64,000 bases of DNA from Sphingomonas leidyi (GCF_011761945.1 NZ_JAASQV010000002.1:186001-250000); one strand, 5' to 3'; positions 44,000 to 53,091 are shown, counted from the stretch's first letter. Program-made: numbers and translations. Notes: generated by a model from the sequence alone, not told the origin.

Positions 44000-44191
44000 T
44001 TAGTAGGGCGTCCTGCAGCCGGCATCGCGATAGGGCGTCGGGCTTGCCAGTATCCATCCGCTTCCCGGCGAGGTCTGCGCGCAAGTGATGAAGCCGTTCA
44101 ACTTGCTCGCCCAACGATAAAATGGCGCAGGAGGCGCGGCGGCGGCAGAACCCGCCACGAGAAGCGAGATCGCCAGAATGACTTTCTTCAT
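44000..44191 (-). CDS. Small secreted Cys-containing peptide
   Basis: 63 residues. MKKVILAISLLVAGSAAAA is a clear signal peptide; the mature part of about 44 residues begins APPAPFYRWASKLNGF and includes ITCAQTSPGSGW and a C-terminal DAGCRTPY, with two Cys that could form a disulfide. No family recognised. Its GC content and its AT-rich, palindrome-rich upstream region differ from neighbours, hinting at recent acquisition. Convergent with sdhB. Confidence 0.62.
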   Translation of the reverse strand: MKKVILAISLLVAGSAAAAPPAPFYRWASKLNGFITCAQTSPGSGWILASPTPYRDAGCRTPY

Positions 44192-44202
44192 TGCTTTCTC
44201 CT

Positions 44203-44264
44203 TTCCAATTGGAATGTTCAGCGAGATTCACGTCTTCGAATCTCGGTATCTATTCTTGTAGATA
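44203..44264. promoter_or_regulatory. AT-rich region with three palindromes
   Basis: Between the divergent secreted-peptide and thioesterase genes are three perfect inverted repeats: TTCCAATTGGAA (44203-44214), CGAGATTC/GAATCTCG (44222-44229 and 44238-44245) and TATCTA/TAGATA (44247-44252 and 44259-44264). The base composition is distinctly lower in GC than the surroundings. One or more may be operators. Confidence 0.4.
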
Positions 44265-44321
44265 ATGATGACCCCCTGAAGAAACGCACCGCAGATCAGT
44301 CCATAATGGATAAGCATCGGC

Positions 44322-44780
44322 ATGATTTCTGATCCGGAATCCGATTTCATTCATGAAGACGCTGCCGACCACCCCGGCTGGAAGCGGTGGGAGTTGCGCG
44401 ACCCGACGCGCTTCAACGCATTTCTCGGCCCGATCCTGACGCGGATCGAGGATGGCAAGGCGCTGGTCCGGATGGTGCCGGGGCGCGAGCATTCCAATCT
44501 GCGCGATTCCACCCATGGCGGCGCGCTGCTCGCCTTCATGGACGTGGCATTGTTCGCGGCGGCGCGCAGCTTCGGCATGATCTCCGCGGGCGGCGCAGTG
44601 ACGCTCGATCTCTCCGCCCAGTTCATCGGCACCAGCACGATCGGCCGGCCGATCGTCGCCGAGATCGAATTGCTGCGCGAAACGGGGCGCATGCTTTTCA
44701 TGCGCGGCGTGATACGGCAAGGCGAAGCGACCATCGCCAGCTTCCTCGGCACCATCCGCAAGAGTTCGCCCCCCGCATGA
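44322..44780 (+). CDS. PaaI-like hotdog-fold thioesterase
   Basis: 152-residue acyl-CoA thioesterase of the PaaI/DUF4442 group. Hotdog helix STHGGALLAFMDVALFAAARSFG contains the HGG motif; AVTLDLSAQFIGTSTIGRPIVAEIELLRETGRMLFMRGVIRQGEATIASFLGTIRK is the usual beta-sheet. It would hydrolyse aromatic or medium-chain acyl-CoA. There is no evident Shine-Dalgarno. A diverged dispersed repeat follows it. Confidence 0.85.
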   Translation: MISDPESDFIHEDAADHPGWKRWELRDPTRFNAFLGPILTRIEDGKALVRMVPGREHSNLRDSTHGGALLAFMDVALFAAARSFGMISAGGAVTLDLSAQFIGTSTIGRPIVAEIELLRETGRMLFMRGVIRQGEATIASFLGTIRKSSPPA

Positions 44781-44790
44781 CGCTTTCCTC

Positions 44791-44873
44791 CCCCATCCCC
44801 GCAGGAGCGAGGATCCAGAGCCACGACGGACATCGCCCGCGATGCCCGGCCCCTTGCCTGCGCGGGAGTGGCG
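44791..44873. repeat. Dispersed CATCCCCGC repeat, copy B (diverged)
   Basis: Same plan as copy A: CCCATCCCCGC-AGG ... GGATCCAGAG on the left (44792-44820) and CCTGCGCGGGAGTGGCG on the right (44857-44873), roughly inverted to each other. Located between the thioesterase and zapE. Confidence 0.55.
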
Positions 44874-44883
44874 GAGAGGGAAA

Positions 44884-45996
44884 ATGACCAGCGTGATCGA
44901 ACGCTATCGCGCGCTGGTGAAGGCCGGCGAGCTTCGCCCCGATCCCGAACAGGCGATCGCCGCCGAGCGGCTGCACAGGCTCGCCGGCGAGCTGGAGGCG
45001 GTGCCGAAAAAGGGCAGCATCCTGTGGCGCGCGCTCGGCCGCCTGCCCGAGCCGCCGCGCGGGCTCTATATCTGGGGCAGCGTCGGCCGCGGCAAGTCGA
45101 TGCTGATGGACCTGTTCTACGAGAGCGTGAACATCCGCCGGAAGCGCCGCGTCCATTTCCACGAGTTCATGCTCGAAGTGCACGAGCGGCTGAACGAGGA
45201 GCGCAAGAAGGACACGCGCGATCCGGTGGTGAAGGTCGCCGATGCGATGGCCGAGGACGTGCGCCTGCTCGCCTTTGACGAGATGGTGGTGAACAATCCC
45301 GCCGACGCGATGATCCTCTCGCGCCTGTTCACCGAGATGATGGGCCATGGCCTCACCATGGTCGCGACGTCGAACCGCCCGCCGCGCGACCTCTACAAGG
45401 ACGGATTGAACCGCACGCTGTTCATTCCCTTCATCGAGCTGATCGAGACCAGGATGGACGTGGTCGCACTCAACGGGCCCACGGATTACCGGCTCGACCG
45501 GCTCGGGCGGATGGACACCTGGCTGGTGCCCAATGGCCCGGAGGCGACGAAGCAGCTCTCCGCAGCCTTTTTCCGCCTGACCGACTATCCGGTCGAGGAT
45601 GCCGCGCATGTGCCGAGCTGCGCGCTGCCGGTGCAGGGCGGACGCGAGCTGCACGTGCCGAAATGCCTGAAGGGCGTCGCGGTCTTCTCGTTCAAGCGGC
45701 TGTGCGGCGAGGCGCGCGGCGCGGCCGACTATCTCGCCATCGCCCGGCGCTTCCACACCGTGATCCTGGTCGGCATCCCCAGGCTGGGGCCCGAGAACCG
45801 CAACGAAGCGGCGCGCTTCGTCACGCTGATCGACGCGCTCTACGAGCACAAGGTCAAGCTGCTCGCCGCCGCCGATGCCGAGCCGCAGCATCTCTACGAA
45901 GCCGGCGACGGCCGCTTCGAGTTCGACCGCACCGTTTCCCGCCTCATGGAAATGCGCTCGGATGCCTATCTGGCGGAGGGCCACGGCGAACGATAG
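44884..45996 (+). CDS. zapE: Cell division protein ZapE (AFG1-family ATPase)
   Basis: 370-residue AAA-like ATPase associated with the division ring and, as mitochondrial AFG1, with quality control of respiratory-chain proteins. Walker A GSVGRGKS (65-72) in RGLYIWGSVGRGKSMLMDLFY, Walker B RLLAFDEM (127-134), then MVATSNRPPRDLYKDGLNRTLFIPFI and a C-terminal LLAAADAEP...RTVSRLMEM. All are canonical for ZapE. GAGAGGGA lies just before the ATG. Its usual neighbour in alphaproteobacteria is mdh, which here lies about 6 kb downstream. Confidence 0.94.
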   Translation: MTSVIERYRALVKAGELRPDPEQAIAAERLHRLAGELEAVPKKGSILWRALGRLPEPPRGLYIWGSVGRGKSMLMDLFYESVNIRRKRRVHFHEFMLEVHERLNEERKKDTRDPVVKVADAMAEDVRLLAFDEMVVNNPADAMILSRLFTEMMGHGLTMVATSNRPPRDLYKDGLNRTLFIPFIELIETRMDVVALNGPTDYRLDRLGRMDTWLVPNGPEATKQLSAAFFRLTDYPVEDAAHVPSCALPVQGGRELHVPKCLKGVAVFSFKRLCGEARGAADYLAIARRFHTVILVGIPRLGPENRNEAARFVTLIDALYEHKVKLLAAADAEPQHLYEAGDGRFEFDRTVSRLMEMRSDAYLAEGHGER

Positions 45997-46026
45997 GCTG
46001 CCGACTCCGGCCAGCGGAGACGGCAA

Positions 46027-46803
46027 ATGACTCGGGATCAGCGCGACTTCGTCACCAAGGTGCCTGCGGTCACCCTGGGCTTCTGGATCATCAAGATCCT
46101 CGCCACCACGCTCGGCGAGACGGGGGGCGACACCGTCTCGATGACCTGGGAGATGGGCTATCTCGCCAGCACCGCGATCTTCGTCGTTCCCCTGGTCCTG
46201 CTCGTCGCCTGGCAGATCGCGGCCAGGCGCTTCCACTCCTTCCTCTACTGGGCGACGATCATCGCCTCGACGACGGCGGGCACCACCATGGCCGATTTCG
46301 CCACGCGCTCGCTGGGCATCGGCTATACCGGCGGCTCGGCCCTGCTGCTCGCCTGCGTGCTCGGCGCGCTGGGCCTGTGGCACGCGGCGCTGGGATCGGT
46401 CTCGGTGGACACGGTGCGCTCGCCCCCGGCCGAGGGCTTCTACTGGCTGACCATCACCTTCTCGCAGACACTCGGCACCGCCCTCGGCGACTGGGCGGCG
46501 GACGATGGCGGCCTCGGCTATGCCGGCGGCGCGATGCTGTTCGGCGGCGCGCTCGCGGGGCTGGCATTGCTCTATTACCGGACCCGGACGAGCCGGGTCG
46601 CGCTGTTCTGGGCCGCCTTCATCCTCACTCGGCCGCTCGGCGCAACGGTGGGCGACTTCCTCGACAAGCCGCTCGCCAAGGGCGGGCTCGATTTCAGCCG
46701 CCCCCTCGCCTCGGCGGTGCTCGCCGCGGCGATCCTCGTGCTGATCCTCGTCATTCCGCAGCGCCCGGGCACGCATCCGGGCGGCGCATCCCAGGGAGAG
46801 TAA
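46027..46803 (+). CDS. COG4705-family membrane protein
   Basis: 258 residues, about eight TMs, built from four related repeats: FWIIKILATTLGETGGD, YWATIIASTTAGTTMADF, FYWLTITFSQTLGTALGDW and LFWAAFILTRPLGATVGDF. Each contains a T/G-rich helix ending in an acidic residue, which suggests a pseudo-symmetric transporter with buried acidic sites. Members are annotated as uncharacterised membrane-anchored proteins, sometimes linked to metal handling. It precedes a GH2 glycosidase gene by 1 base and may be cotranscribed. Confidence 0.8.
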   Translation: MTRDQRDFVTKVPAVTLGFWIIKILATTLGETGGDTVSMTWEMGYLASTAIFVVPLVLLVAWQIAARRFHSFLYWATIIASTTAGTTMADFATRSLGIGYTGGSALLLACVLGALGLWHAALGSVSVDTVRSPPAEGFYWLTITFSQTLGTALGDWAADDGGLGYAGGAMLFGGALAGLALLYYRTRTSRVALFWAAFILTRPLGATVGDFLDKPLAKGGLDFSRPLASAVLAAAILVLILVIPQRPGTHPGGASQGE

Positions 46804-46804
46804 G

Positions 46805-48706
46805 TTGCAGCCGATCACCATATCATGGTGCGCGCTCGCGCTGGCGCTGACACCGTTTACCGCCTCCGCCCAGACCCTGGCCGCCGCCGATATGCGCCCG
46901 GGCCGGAGCCTCGACGGTGCCTGGCACTGGTCGGTCGACCCCTATCGCGACGGCGTCGCCGGCTTCCATGGCGGCCCGCCGGGCGAGAGCACCGCGCGCT
47001 TCCAGGACAGGATCCAGGCCGACGAGGCCGAGAAGCGCCCGAACGCGCTGTTCGAGTTCGACATGCAGCGCTCGCCGGTCACGCACCTGCCCGGCAGCTG
47101 GATCGGCCATGCGCCCGAGATGCGCTATTATCAGGGGCTGGTCTGGTATCAGCGGACTTTCGACTGGCAGCCCGCCGGCCCGGGCAAGCGCGTGTATCTC
47201 CGCTTCGGCAGCGCCGACCATGCCGCCAGCGTGTTCCTCAACGGCAAGCCGGTGGGCAAGCACGTCGGGGCCTTCACGCCGTTCGCCTTCGACGTGACTG
47301 CGCTGCTGCGGCCCGGGAGCAACCAGATCACGCTGGGCGTCGATTCCGCCCGGACCGACAGGGACGTGCCCCCGCCGGTCACCGACTGGGAAACCTATGG
47401 CGGCATCACCCGTTCGATCCGTCTCGTCACCGTGCCGGAGACGTTCGTCGACGATGCGTTCGTGCGGCTGGGCAGGGACGGCCGCATCGCCGTTTCCGCC
47501 CGCCTGCTCGGACCCCAGGCCGCAGGCATGCCGATCCGCCTGGCGATCCCCGCGCTGGGTGCCGCACTCGAGGGCCGCACCGATGGCGAGGGAAACTGGA
47601 CCGCCAGCCTCGCCGCTCCGCGCGCGCTCCGGCGCTGGTCGCCCGACAACCCGACGCTCTATGACGTCGAGATCGCCGCCGGCGCGGATCGCTTCACCGA
47701 CCGGATCGGCTTCCGCACGATCGCGGTGCAGGGCGACAGAATCCTGCTCAACGGCAAGCCGATCTTCCTGCGCGGCATCTCGATGCACGAGGAGGAATTG
47801 GGCAAGGATCCGGTGCGCGCGATGAGCCCCGCCGCCACCCGCGCCCTGTTCGCCGAGATCAAGCAGGGGCTCCATGGCAATTTCGTACGCCTGGCGCATT
47901 ACCCGCACGACGAGGGCACCACGCGCCTCGCCGACGAGATGGGGCTGCTGGTGTGGAGCGAAGTGCCCGTCTATTGGCGCGTCGCCTGGGACGACGCCGA
48001 TACGCTGGCGACCGCGCGCCGGATGATCGCCGAGAATATCCGCCGCGACCGCAACCGCGCGGCGATCATGCTGTGGAGCGTCGCCAACGAGACGCCGGTA
48101 AGCGACGCCCGCAACGCCTTTCTGCGCACGCTGATCGGCGACGTCCGCGCGCTGGACGACAGCAGGCTGGTGACCGCCGCCCTGCTCAGCACGCGCCAGG
48201 GCAAGGTGATGCGGATCGACGATCCGCTGGTGGCCGACCTCGATGTGATGGCGATCAACACCTATAATGGCTGGTATTCGGACGACCCGCTCGCCGCGCT
48301 CCCGAGCTTCGAATGGCGGAGTCCGGTCGACAAGCCGCTGATCTTCTCCGAATTCGGCGCGGATGCGCTCCATGGCTATCACGACGCCGCCGCCGCCCCG
48401 CACAAGTTCAGCGAGGAATATCAGGCCGAATATTATCGCCGTACGCTCGAAATGGCGGCCAGGGTGCCGTTCCTGCAAGGGCTGAGCCCCTGGATCCTCA
48501 AGGACTTCCGCTCGCCGCGCCGGCAGCACCCGGTCTATCAGCAGGGCTGGAACCGCAAGGGCCTGATCTCCGAGACCGGCCAGCGCAAGCTGGCGTTCGC
48601 GGTGCTGGCCGAGGACTATGCGAAGCGGGAGAAGGCGGAGCGCCGATGCCCCTCTCCGAACGCTACCCGGCCATTGCCGCCGCGAGATCCGCGCCCTTGC
48701 CCGTGA
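46805..48706 (+). CDS. Secreted glycoside hydrolase family 2 (beta-glucuronidase-like)
   Basis: 633 residues. Signal peptide MQPITISWCALALALTPFTASAQ with TTG start (GGGAGA upstream). Jelly-roll sugar-binding domain (GSWIGHAPEMRYYQGLVWYQRTF ... VFLNGKPVGKHVGAFTPFAFDVT), Ig-like domain, then a TIM barrel with NGKPIFLRGISMHEEE. The acid/base SVANETP (E429) and nucleophile IFSEFGAD (E516) are both present. SPWILKDFRSPRRQHPVYQQGWNRKG resembles beta-glucuronidases. The last residues overlap a convergent regulator gene by 44 bases. Confidence 0.9.
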   Translation: MQPITISWCALALALTPFTASAQTLAAADMRPGRSLDGAWHWSVDPYRDGVAGFHGGPPGESTARFQDRIQADEAEKRPNALFEFDMQRSPVTHLPGSWIGHAPEMRYYQGLVWYQRTFDWQPAGPGKRVYLRFGSADHAASVFLNGKPVGKHVGAFTPFAFDVTALLRPGSNQITLGVDSARTDRDVPPPVTDWETYGGITRSIRLVTVPETFVDDAFVRLGRDGRIAVSARLLGPQAAGMPIRLAIPALGAALEGRTDGEGNWTASLAAPRALRRWSPDNPTLYDVEIAAGADRFTDRIGFRTIAVQGDRILLNGKPIFLRGISMHEEELGKDPVRAMSPAATRALFAEIKQGLHGNFVRLAHYPHDEGTTRLADEMGLLVWSEVPVYWRVAWDDADTLATARRMIAENIRRDRNRAAIMLWSVANETPVSDARNAFLRTLIGDVRALDDSRLVTAALLSTRQGKVMRIDDPLVADLDVMAINTYNGWYSDDPLAALPSFEWRSPVDKPLIFSEFGADALHGYHDAAAAPHKFSEEYQAEYYRRTLEMAARVPFLQGLSPWILKDFRSPRRQHPVYQQGWNRKGLISETGQRKLAFAVLAEDYAKREKAERRCPSPNATRPLPPRDPRPCP

Positions 48707-49223
48707 GCGCGTAGAGCGGCAGCGGCGGATAGCGATCCTCGAGCTTCCGCCGCACCAATGCCTCGTCGATCACGGCCTTGAGCGTGGTCGACAGCGCACG
48801 CGGCGTCACCGGGGCGAGGCGCGCCTGGATCTCGCCGAAGCGCGTCCAGTCCGGACCCAGTCCGACGACCAGCGGCAGCGACCAGCGCGGCAGGTCGCCC
48901 GGCCCCAGCTTCAGCCGCGCCCGCGCCACCTCGATCCGCGCACACAAGGCGGCCACCGCCAGCCCGGCTTCGGTCAGCACATATTCCGGGCGCAGCGGGT
49001 GGCCATGGCCGGAATTGGGCACCACCCAGCCGCACGCCTTCAGATGGACGAGGCACCGCGTCAGGCTGTTGTGCGGCAGGTCGAATGCCCGCGCGATCAC
49101 GGCGAAGCGCGAGCCGTGCTCGCGATGGAGCAGCGCCAGCACCGGGATCGCCCAGCGATTGGCCTCGAGCATGCGCAGCAGCGGCACGGGTTCGGGGGGC
49201 ATTGACTCCATCGTCAAATTCAT
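48663..49223 (-). CDS. Winged-helix transcriptional regulator (HxlR-like)
   Basis: 186 residues: LLRMLEANRWAIPVLALLHREHGSRFAVIARAFDLPHNSLTRCLVHLKACGWVV is an HxlR-style winged helix with helix-turn-helix around residues 35-60, YVLTEAGLAVAAL the wing end. A second half repeats a similar pattern (WSLPLVVGLG ... PRALSTTLKAVIDEALVRRK ... YALTGKGADLAAAM), so it looks like two tandem HxlR-type domains. Divergent from a VOC protein across 40 bases that hold an inverted repeat. Start ATG at 49223 or 49211; neither has a good Shine-Dalgarno. Confidence 0.8.
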   Translation of the reverse strand: MNLTMESMPPEPVPLLRMLEANRWAIPVLALLHREHGSRFAVIARAFDLPHNSLTRCLVHLKACGWVVPNSGHGHPLRPEYVLTEAGLAVAALCARIEVARARLKLGPGDLPRWSLPLVVGLGPDWTRFGEIQARLAPVTPRALSTTLKAVIDEALVRRKLEDRYPPLPLYALTGKGADLAAAMAG

Positions 49224-49228
49224 ATCGA

Positions 49229-49248
49229 CTATATAAATGGAACTATAG
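49229..49248. promoter_or_regulatory. Operator-like repeat between HxlR-like and VOC genes
   Basis: CTATA (49229-49233) and TATAG (49244-49248) form an inverted repeat with a 10-base spacer; ACTATA is also directly repeated (49228 and 49242). It sits in the 40-base divergent gap and overlaps any promoter for both genes. Confidence 0.45.
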
Positions 49249-49263
49249 ATTCGGAGATCGGAA

Positions 49264-49671
49264 ATGGCAACCACGCTTGCGGCCCCGGCCCGCGCCGCAC
49301 TCGGCTATGACGGCGCCCTCACTTGCGCGATCAATGTCAGCGACCTCGATGCCGGCATCGCCTGGTATCGCGACACACTCGGGATGGAGCTGCTCTACCG
49401 AGTCGATGAGATCGCCTGGTGCGAGTTCGAGAGCCCCGTCGCGCGCGTGTCCGTCGGCCTCGCCCAGGTCGAGCAGGTGATCCAGGGCGGCGGCGCGACG
49501 CTCACCTTCGGCGTGGTCGATCTCGACGCGGCGAAGGCGGTGCTCGATGCCGCCGGCGTGCGCCAGGATGGGCCGGTGCAGGAGATCCCCGGCATGGTCC
49601 GGCTGCTCACCTTCTATGATCCCGACGGCAATGCCCTGATGTTCGCCCAGGACCTCTCGGGGCAGGGCTGA
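49264..49671 (+). CDS. VOC-superfamily (glyoxalase/bleomycin-resistance-like) protein
   Basis: 135 residues, two beta-alpha-beta-beta-beta modules: ALTCAINVSDLDAGIAWYRDTLGMELLYRVDEIAWCEFESP and ATLTFGVVDLDAAKAVLDAAGV ... MVRLLTFYDPDGNALMFAQDL. The D-P-D-G-N and a terminal Gln/Asp fit this superfamily; the metal ligands are not the full glyoxalase I set. Regulated, by position, by the divergent winged-helix protein. GGAG is 8 bases before the ATG. Confidence 0.87.
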   Translation: MATTLAAPARAALGYDGALTCAINVSDLDAGIAWYRDTLGMELLYRVDEIAWCEFESPVARVSVGLAQVEQVIQGGGATLTFGVVDLDAAKAVLDAAGVRQDGPVQEIPGMVRLLTFYDPDGNALMFAQDLSGQG

Positions 49672-49675
49672 GGCC

Positions 49676-50818
49676 TCAGTCCTCGATGACGTGCGGCACG
49701 AAGCGCGCGGTGTTGCCGGTGATGAGGCCGTCCTCGCGGATGCCCATGCCGGCCGGCGCCCCGTCGACGATCCAGGCGCCGATCACGGGATAGCCGCCGC
49801 CGAAATCGCGCAAGGGGTAGAGCGCCTGGTAGATCCAGCCGCTCTCGTCATAACGCCCGCCGGTTTCCGCGACGACCTCGCCCCCGCGCAGGATCGAGAC
49901 ATTCGCCCCCTCGCGCCCGAGCAGCGGCTTGGCGACCTGGTCGCCACCGGGCAGCCGGCGGCGGCTGGCGGGGAGCAGGTTGGGATGACCGGGAAACAGC
50001 TCCCAGAGCACCGGCAGGATCGCCTTGTTGCTCCAGATCATCTTCCAGATCGGCTCGATCCAGCGCGTGCCGTCCAGGCTCTCCAGCAATGCGGGCGCGA
50101 ACTCCTCGGCGAGCAGCCATTCCCAGGGATAGAGGTGGAAACAGTTCTCGATCGCCCGGTCCCCCAGGTCGACGAAACGCCGCGCGTCATGGCTCCACCC
50201 GATATCCTCCATGCGGATCGCCGTGGTGGCGAGCCCGGCCGCCTGCGCCGTGTCGCGCAGATAGGCGATGGTGACCGTGTCCTCGCCGGCATCGTCCGCG
50301 ACATGGGCGAAATGCACATGCCCGCCCGGCAGCAGCGGCGCGATGTCGCGCCATTTGTCGACGAGCTTCTCGTGCAGGCCGCTATATTGGTCGAGCGCGG
50401 GGAAGACGGCTTCCTTCCAGTCCCACTGGATCACCGCGGCCTCGATCAGGCTGGTCGGCGTGTCGCAGTTGAACTCGAACAGCCTGGGCGGGCCGTCCCC
50501 GGCATAGCCGAGGTCGAAACGGCCGAAGTTGAGCGCGGGCGGCTCTTCGCCCCAGGCCCGCCGGATCGCGGCCCAGGCCGGCTCGGGAATGCCGAAGCTG
50601 CCGAGCAGGTCGTTGGCGAGGACATGCTCGCCCGCCGCCAGGAACAGCCGGTAGAGCTCGGCGGTCGCCGCCTCGATTTCGTCGATTTCCCGGCGTTCGA
50701 AGCGATAGCAGGCGCTTTCGTCCCAATAGGGGCGCCCGTCCATGCTGTGCCAGACGAGGCCCAGCGCCTCGACCCGCGCCTGCCAGTCCGGCCGCGGGGC
50801 GACCGGGGTGCGTCGCAT
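49676..50818 (-). CDS. Glutathionylspermidine synthase-like ATP-grasp protein (YgiC/YjfC type)
   Basis: 380 residues of the GspS C-terminal-domain family. YWDESACYRF, LFEFNCDTPTSLIEAAVIQWDWKE (ATP-grasp and acid site), WIEPIWKMIWSNKAILPVLWELFPGHPNLLPA, VAKPLLGREGANVSI and YPVIGAWIVDGAPAGMGIREDGLITGNTARFVPHVI are all characteristic. It is an ATP-dependent amide ligase; the natural substrate of YgiC-type proteins is unknown, and they lack the amidase half of Gss. Its ATG overlaps the stop of the small lipoprotein gene (TAATG), matching the ygiB-ygiC pairing of enterobacteria. Confidence 0.9.
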   Translation of the reverse strand: MRRTPVAPRPDWQARVEALGLVWHSMDGRPYWDESACYRFERREIDEIEAATAELYRLFLAAGEHVLANDLLGSFGIPEPAWAAIRRAWGEEPPALNFGRFDLGYAGDGPPRLFEFNCDTPTSLIEAAVIQWDWKEAVFPALDQYSGLHEKLVDKWRDIAPLLPGGHVHFAHVADDAGEDTVTIAYLRDTAQAAGLATTAIRMEDIGWSHDARRFVDLGDRAIENCFHLYPWEWLLAEEFAPALLESLDGTRWIEPIWKMIWSNKAILPVLWELFPGHPNLLPASRRRLPGGDQVAKPLLGREGANVSILRGGEVVAETGGRYDESGWIYQALYPLRDFGGGYPVIGAWIVDGAPAGMGIREDGLITGNTARFVPHVIED

Positions 50819-51180
50819 TACGCGCCTCCGAAGCCGCCATGGAAGCCGGCCGAGCGCCCGAAGCCCCCGCGCGAGACCGAGCCCCTGCTCACGCTCGAAT
50901 AGGAGACGCCGGCGCTGGGCCGGGTGGAGCCGCCCCGGGCGACCTCTCCCATTTCGGGCACGCGCTGGCCGCGCCCGACATAATAGGCGTGCGCGCCGCC
51001 CGCGCCCCCGCCACGGGCGCTGCCGCAATTCGCATCGGCGATGCGGCGGCCGGCACCGTCGACGCACATCCGGGTGGGCTGGTTCGCGACCAGCGCCCCG
51101 CCGCCGCAGCCGCTCGCCAGCAGTGCGGCGGACGTCGCCACCGTCACCCTGAGCGCCGAGAAATCGATCTTTCCGTGCAT
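50818..51180 (-). CDS. Small Gly/Ser-rich lipoprotein (YgiB-like by position)
   Basis: 120 residues. N-terminal signal with lipobox LLASGC; the mature part is low-complexity, with CVDGAGRRIADANCGS, then YYVGRGQRVPEMGEVARGG and SSVSRGSVSRGGFGRSAGFHGGFGGA. The Gly/Ser/Arg C-terminus with SRGGFG repeats resembles the ends of YgiB/DUF1190 proteins, and the gene is coupled (TAATG) to a YgiC-type ligase. It may be the substrate or partner of the ligase. Confidence 0.72.
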   Translation of the reverse strand: MHGKIDFSALRVTVATSAALLASGCGGGALVANQPTRMCVDGAGRRIADANCGSARGGGAGGAHAYYVGRGQRVPEMGEVARGGSTRPSAGVSYSSVSRGSVSRGGFGRSAGFHGGFGGA

Positions 51181-51280
51181 CCCAACCCCCGCTCGGGCAG
51201 AGAGCTATCAGCACGGCGTGGCGCTTGGCAATCCATCCGCACGCCGGCAGGATGCAGGCAACGACTCAGGGGATGGAACC

Positions 51281-51610
51281 ATGATCGTCACCACCACCGA
51301 GAATATCCCGGGCCACAGCGTGGTCCGCACCTTGGGCCAGGTGTTCGGCGTCGTCGTCCGCAGCCGCGGCATCGGCGGCAACATCAGCGCTTCGCTACGC
51401 TCGATCGTCGGCGGCGAGATTCCCGAATATACCCGGCTCGTGGAGGATGCGCGCCGCCACGCGATCGACCGGATGGTCGCCAACGCCCATGCGATGGGCG
51501 CCAATGCGATCGTGATGATGCGCTTCGATTCGGGCGAGATCGCCCAGGCGATGAACGAAGTCGTCGCCTATGGCACTGCGGTGGTGCTCGATCCGGCTCC
51601 GCTGGACTGA
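51281..51610 (+). CDS. YbjQ/UPF0145 family protein
   Basis: 109-residue pentameric YbjQ-type protein (DUF74): MIVTTTENIPGHSVVRTLGQVFGVVVRSRGIGGNISASLRSIVGGEIPEYTRLVEDARRHAIDRMVANAHAMGANAIVMMRFDSGEI, then YGTAVVL. These residues cover the whole family signature. The role is unknown; a metal-binding function has been suggested. It precedes a small membrane protein gene by 5 bases. Confidence 0.92.
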   Translation: MIVTTTENIPGHSVVRTLGQVFGVVVRSRGIGGNISASLRSIVGGEIPEYTRLVEDARRHAIDRMVANAHAMGANAIVMMRFDSGEIAQAMNEVVAYGTAVVLDPAPLD

Positions 51611-51615
51611 TCCCG

Positions 51616-51906
51616 ATGCTCCGCCTGGTCGTGACGGTCGTGGCGGTCCTGTGGTTCGTCGCGGCGGCCGCGATGACCGTGCTGGACACTGCCGCCTGGC
51701 CGATGCTGGCCATGGCCGGCGTGCTGCTGCTCGGCACCCTGTTCGAGCGCTTCCATTATCGCGGCGCCGACGGCCCGTTCGACCCGGCCGGCTGGCACCC
51801 CACCACGGAGCGCTTCCGCGACGAGGAGACCGGGCGGCTCGTGACCATATGGTTCAATCCCGCCACCGGCGAACGGCGTTATGTCGATGCCGGCGACGAA
51901 GCGTAA
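51616..51906 (+). CDS. Small two-TM membrane protein
   Basis: 96 residues: two TMs (VVTVVAVLWFVAAAAMTVL and WPMLAMAGVLLLGTLFE), then a C-terminal soluble tail FHYRGADGPFDPAGWHPTTERFRDEETGRLVTIWFNPATGERRYV. The tail resembles short WFNPxTGERxYV motifs found after YbjQ-type genes in sphingomonads. No defined function. It shares a transcript with the YbjQ gene. Confidence 0.8.
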   Translation: MLRLVVTVVAVLWFVAAAAMTVLDTAAWPMLAMAGVLLLGTLFERFHYRGADGPFDPAGWHPTTERFRDEETGRLVTIWFNPATGERRYVDAGDEA

Positions 51907-51914
51907 GTCACTTA

Positions 51915-51944
51915 TTGCACTTGCGAATTAGTTGCAAAGATAAT
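51915..51944 (+). promoter_or_regulatory. Promoter with Fur-box-like palindrome upstream of mdh
   Basis: TTGCAC (51915-51920) and GATAAT (51939-51944) are good -35 and -10 elements with 18-base spacing. The spacer holds TTGCGAATTAGTTGCAA (51921-51937), an imperfect palindrome (TTGC-A...T-GCAA) resembling alphaproteobacterial Fur/Irr-type sites. A regulator bound there would block RNA polymerase. The transcript would start near 51952 and reach mdh at 52067. Confidence 0.5.
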
Positions 51945-52057
51945 CCGGCACCCACGGTTTTCATGGGTTGCGACTCTCCTATTATAGGCCTAAGCCGCCG
52001 TCGCTTTCACCGGCGCGCCGGTACGCGCGTCTGTGTCCGGTTGAACCAGACCCATAG

Positions 52058-53029
<972 letters not shown>

Positions 53030-53061
53030 TATGCTGAAGCGCCCTCTCGCGCTGCCGTTGC

Positions 53062-53091
53062 CGGCCGTGATCCGCAAGGGGATCGCGGCCG
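53062..53091 (+). terminator. Hairpin after mdh
   Basis: CGGCCGTGATCC pairs with GGATCGCGGCCG (53080-53091) over 12 positions with one G-T wobble and a 6-base loop, 32 bases past the mdh stop. No T-tract, so termination may be incomplete. Confidence 0.5.
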
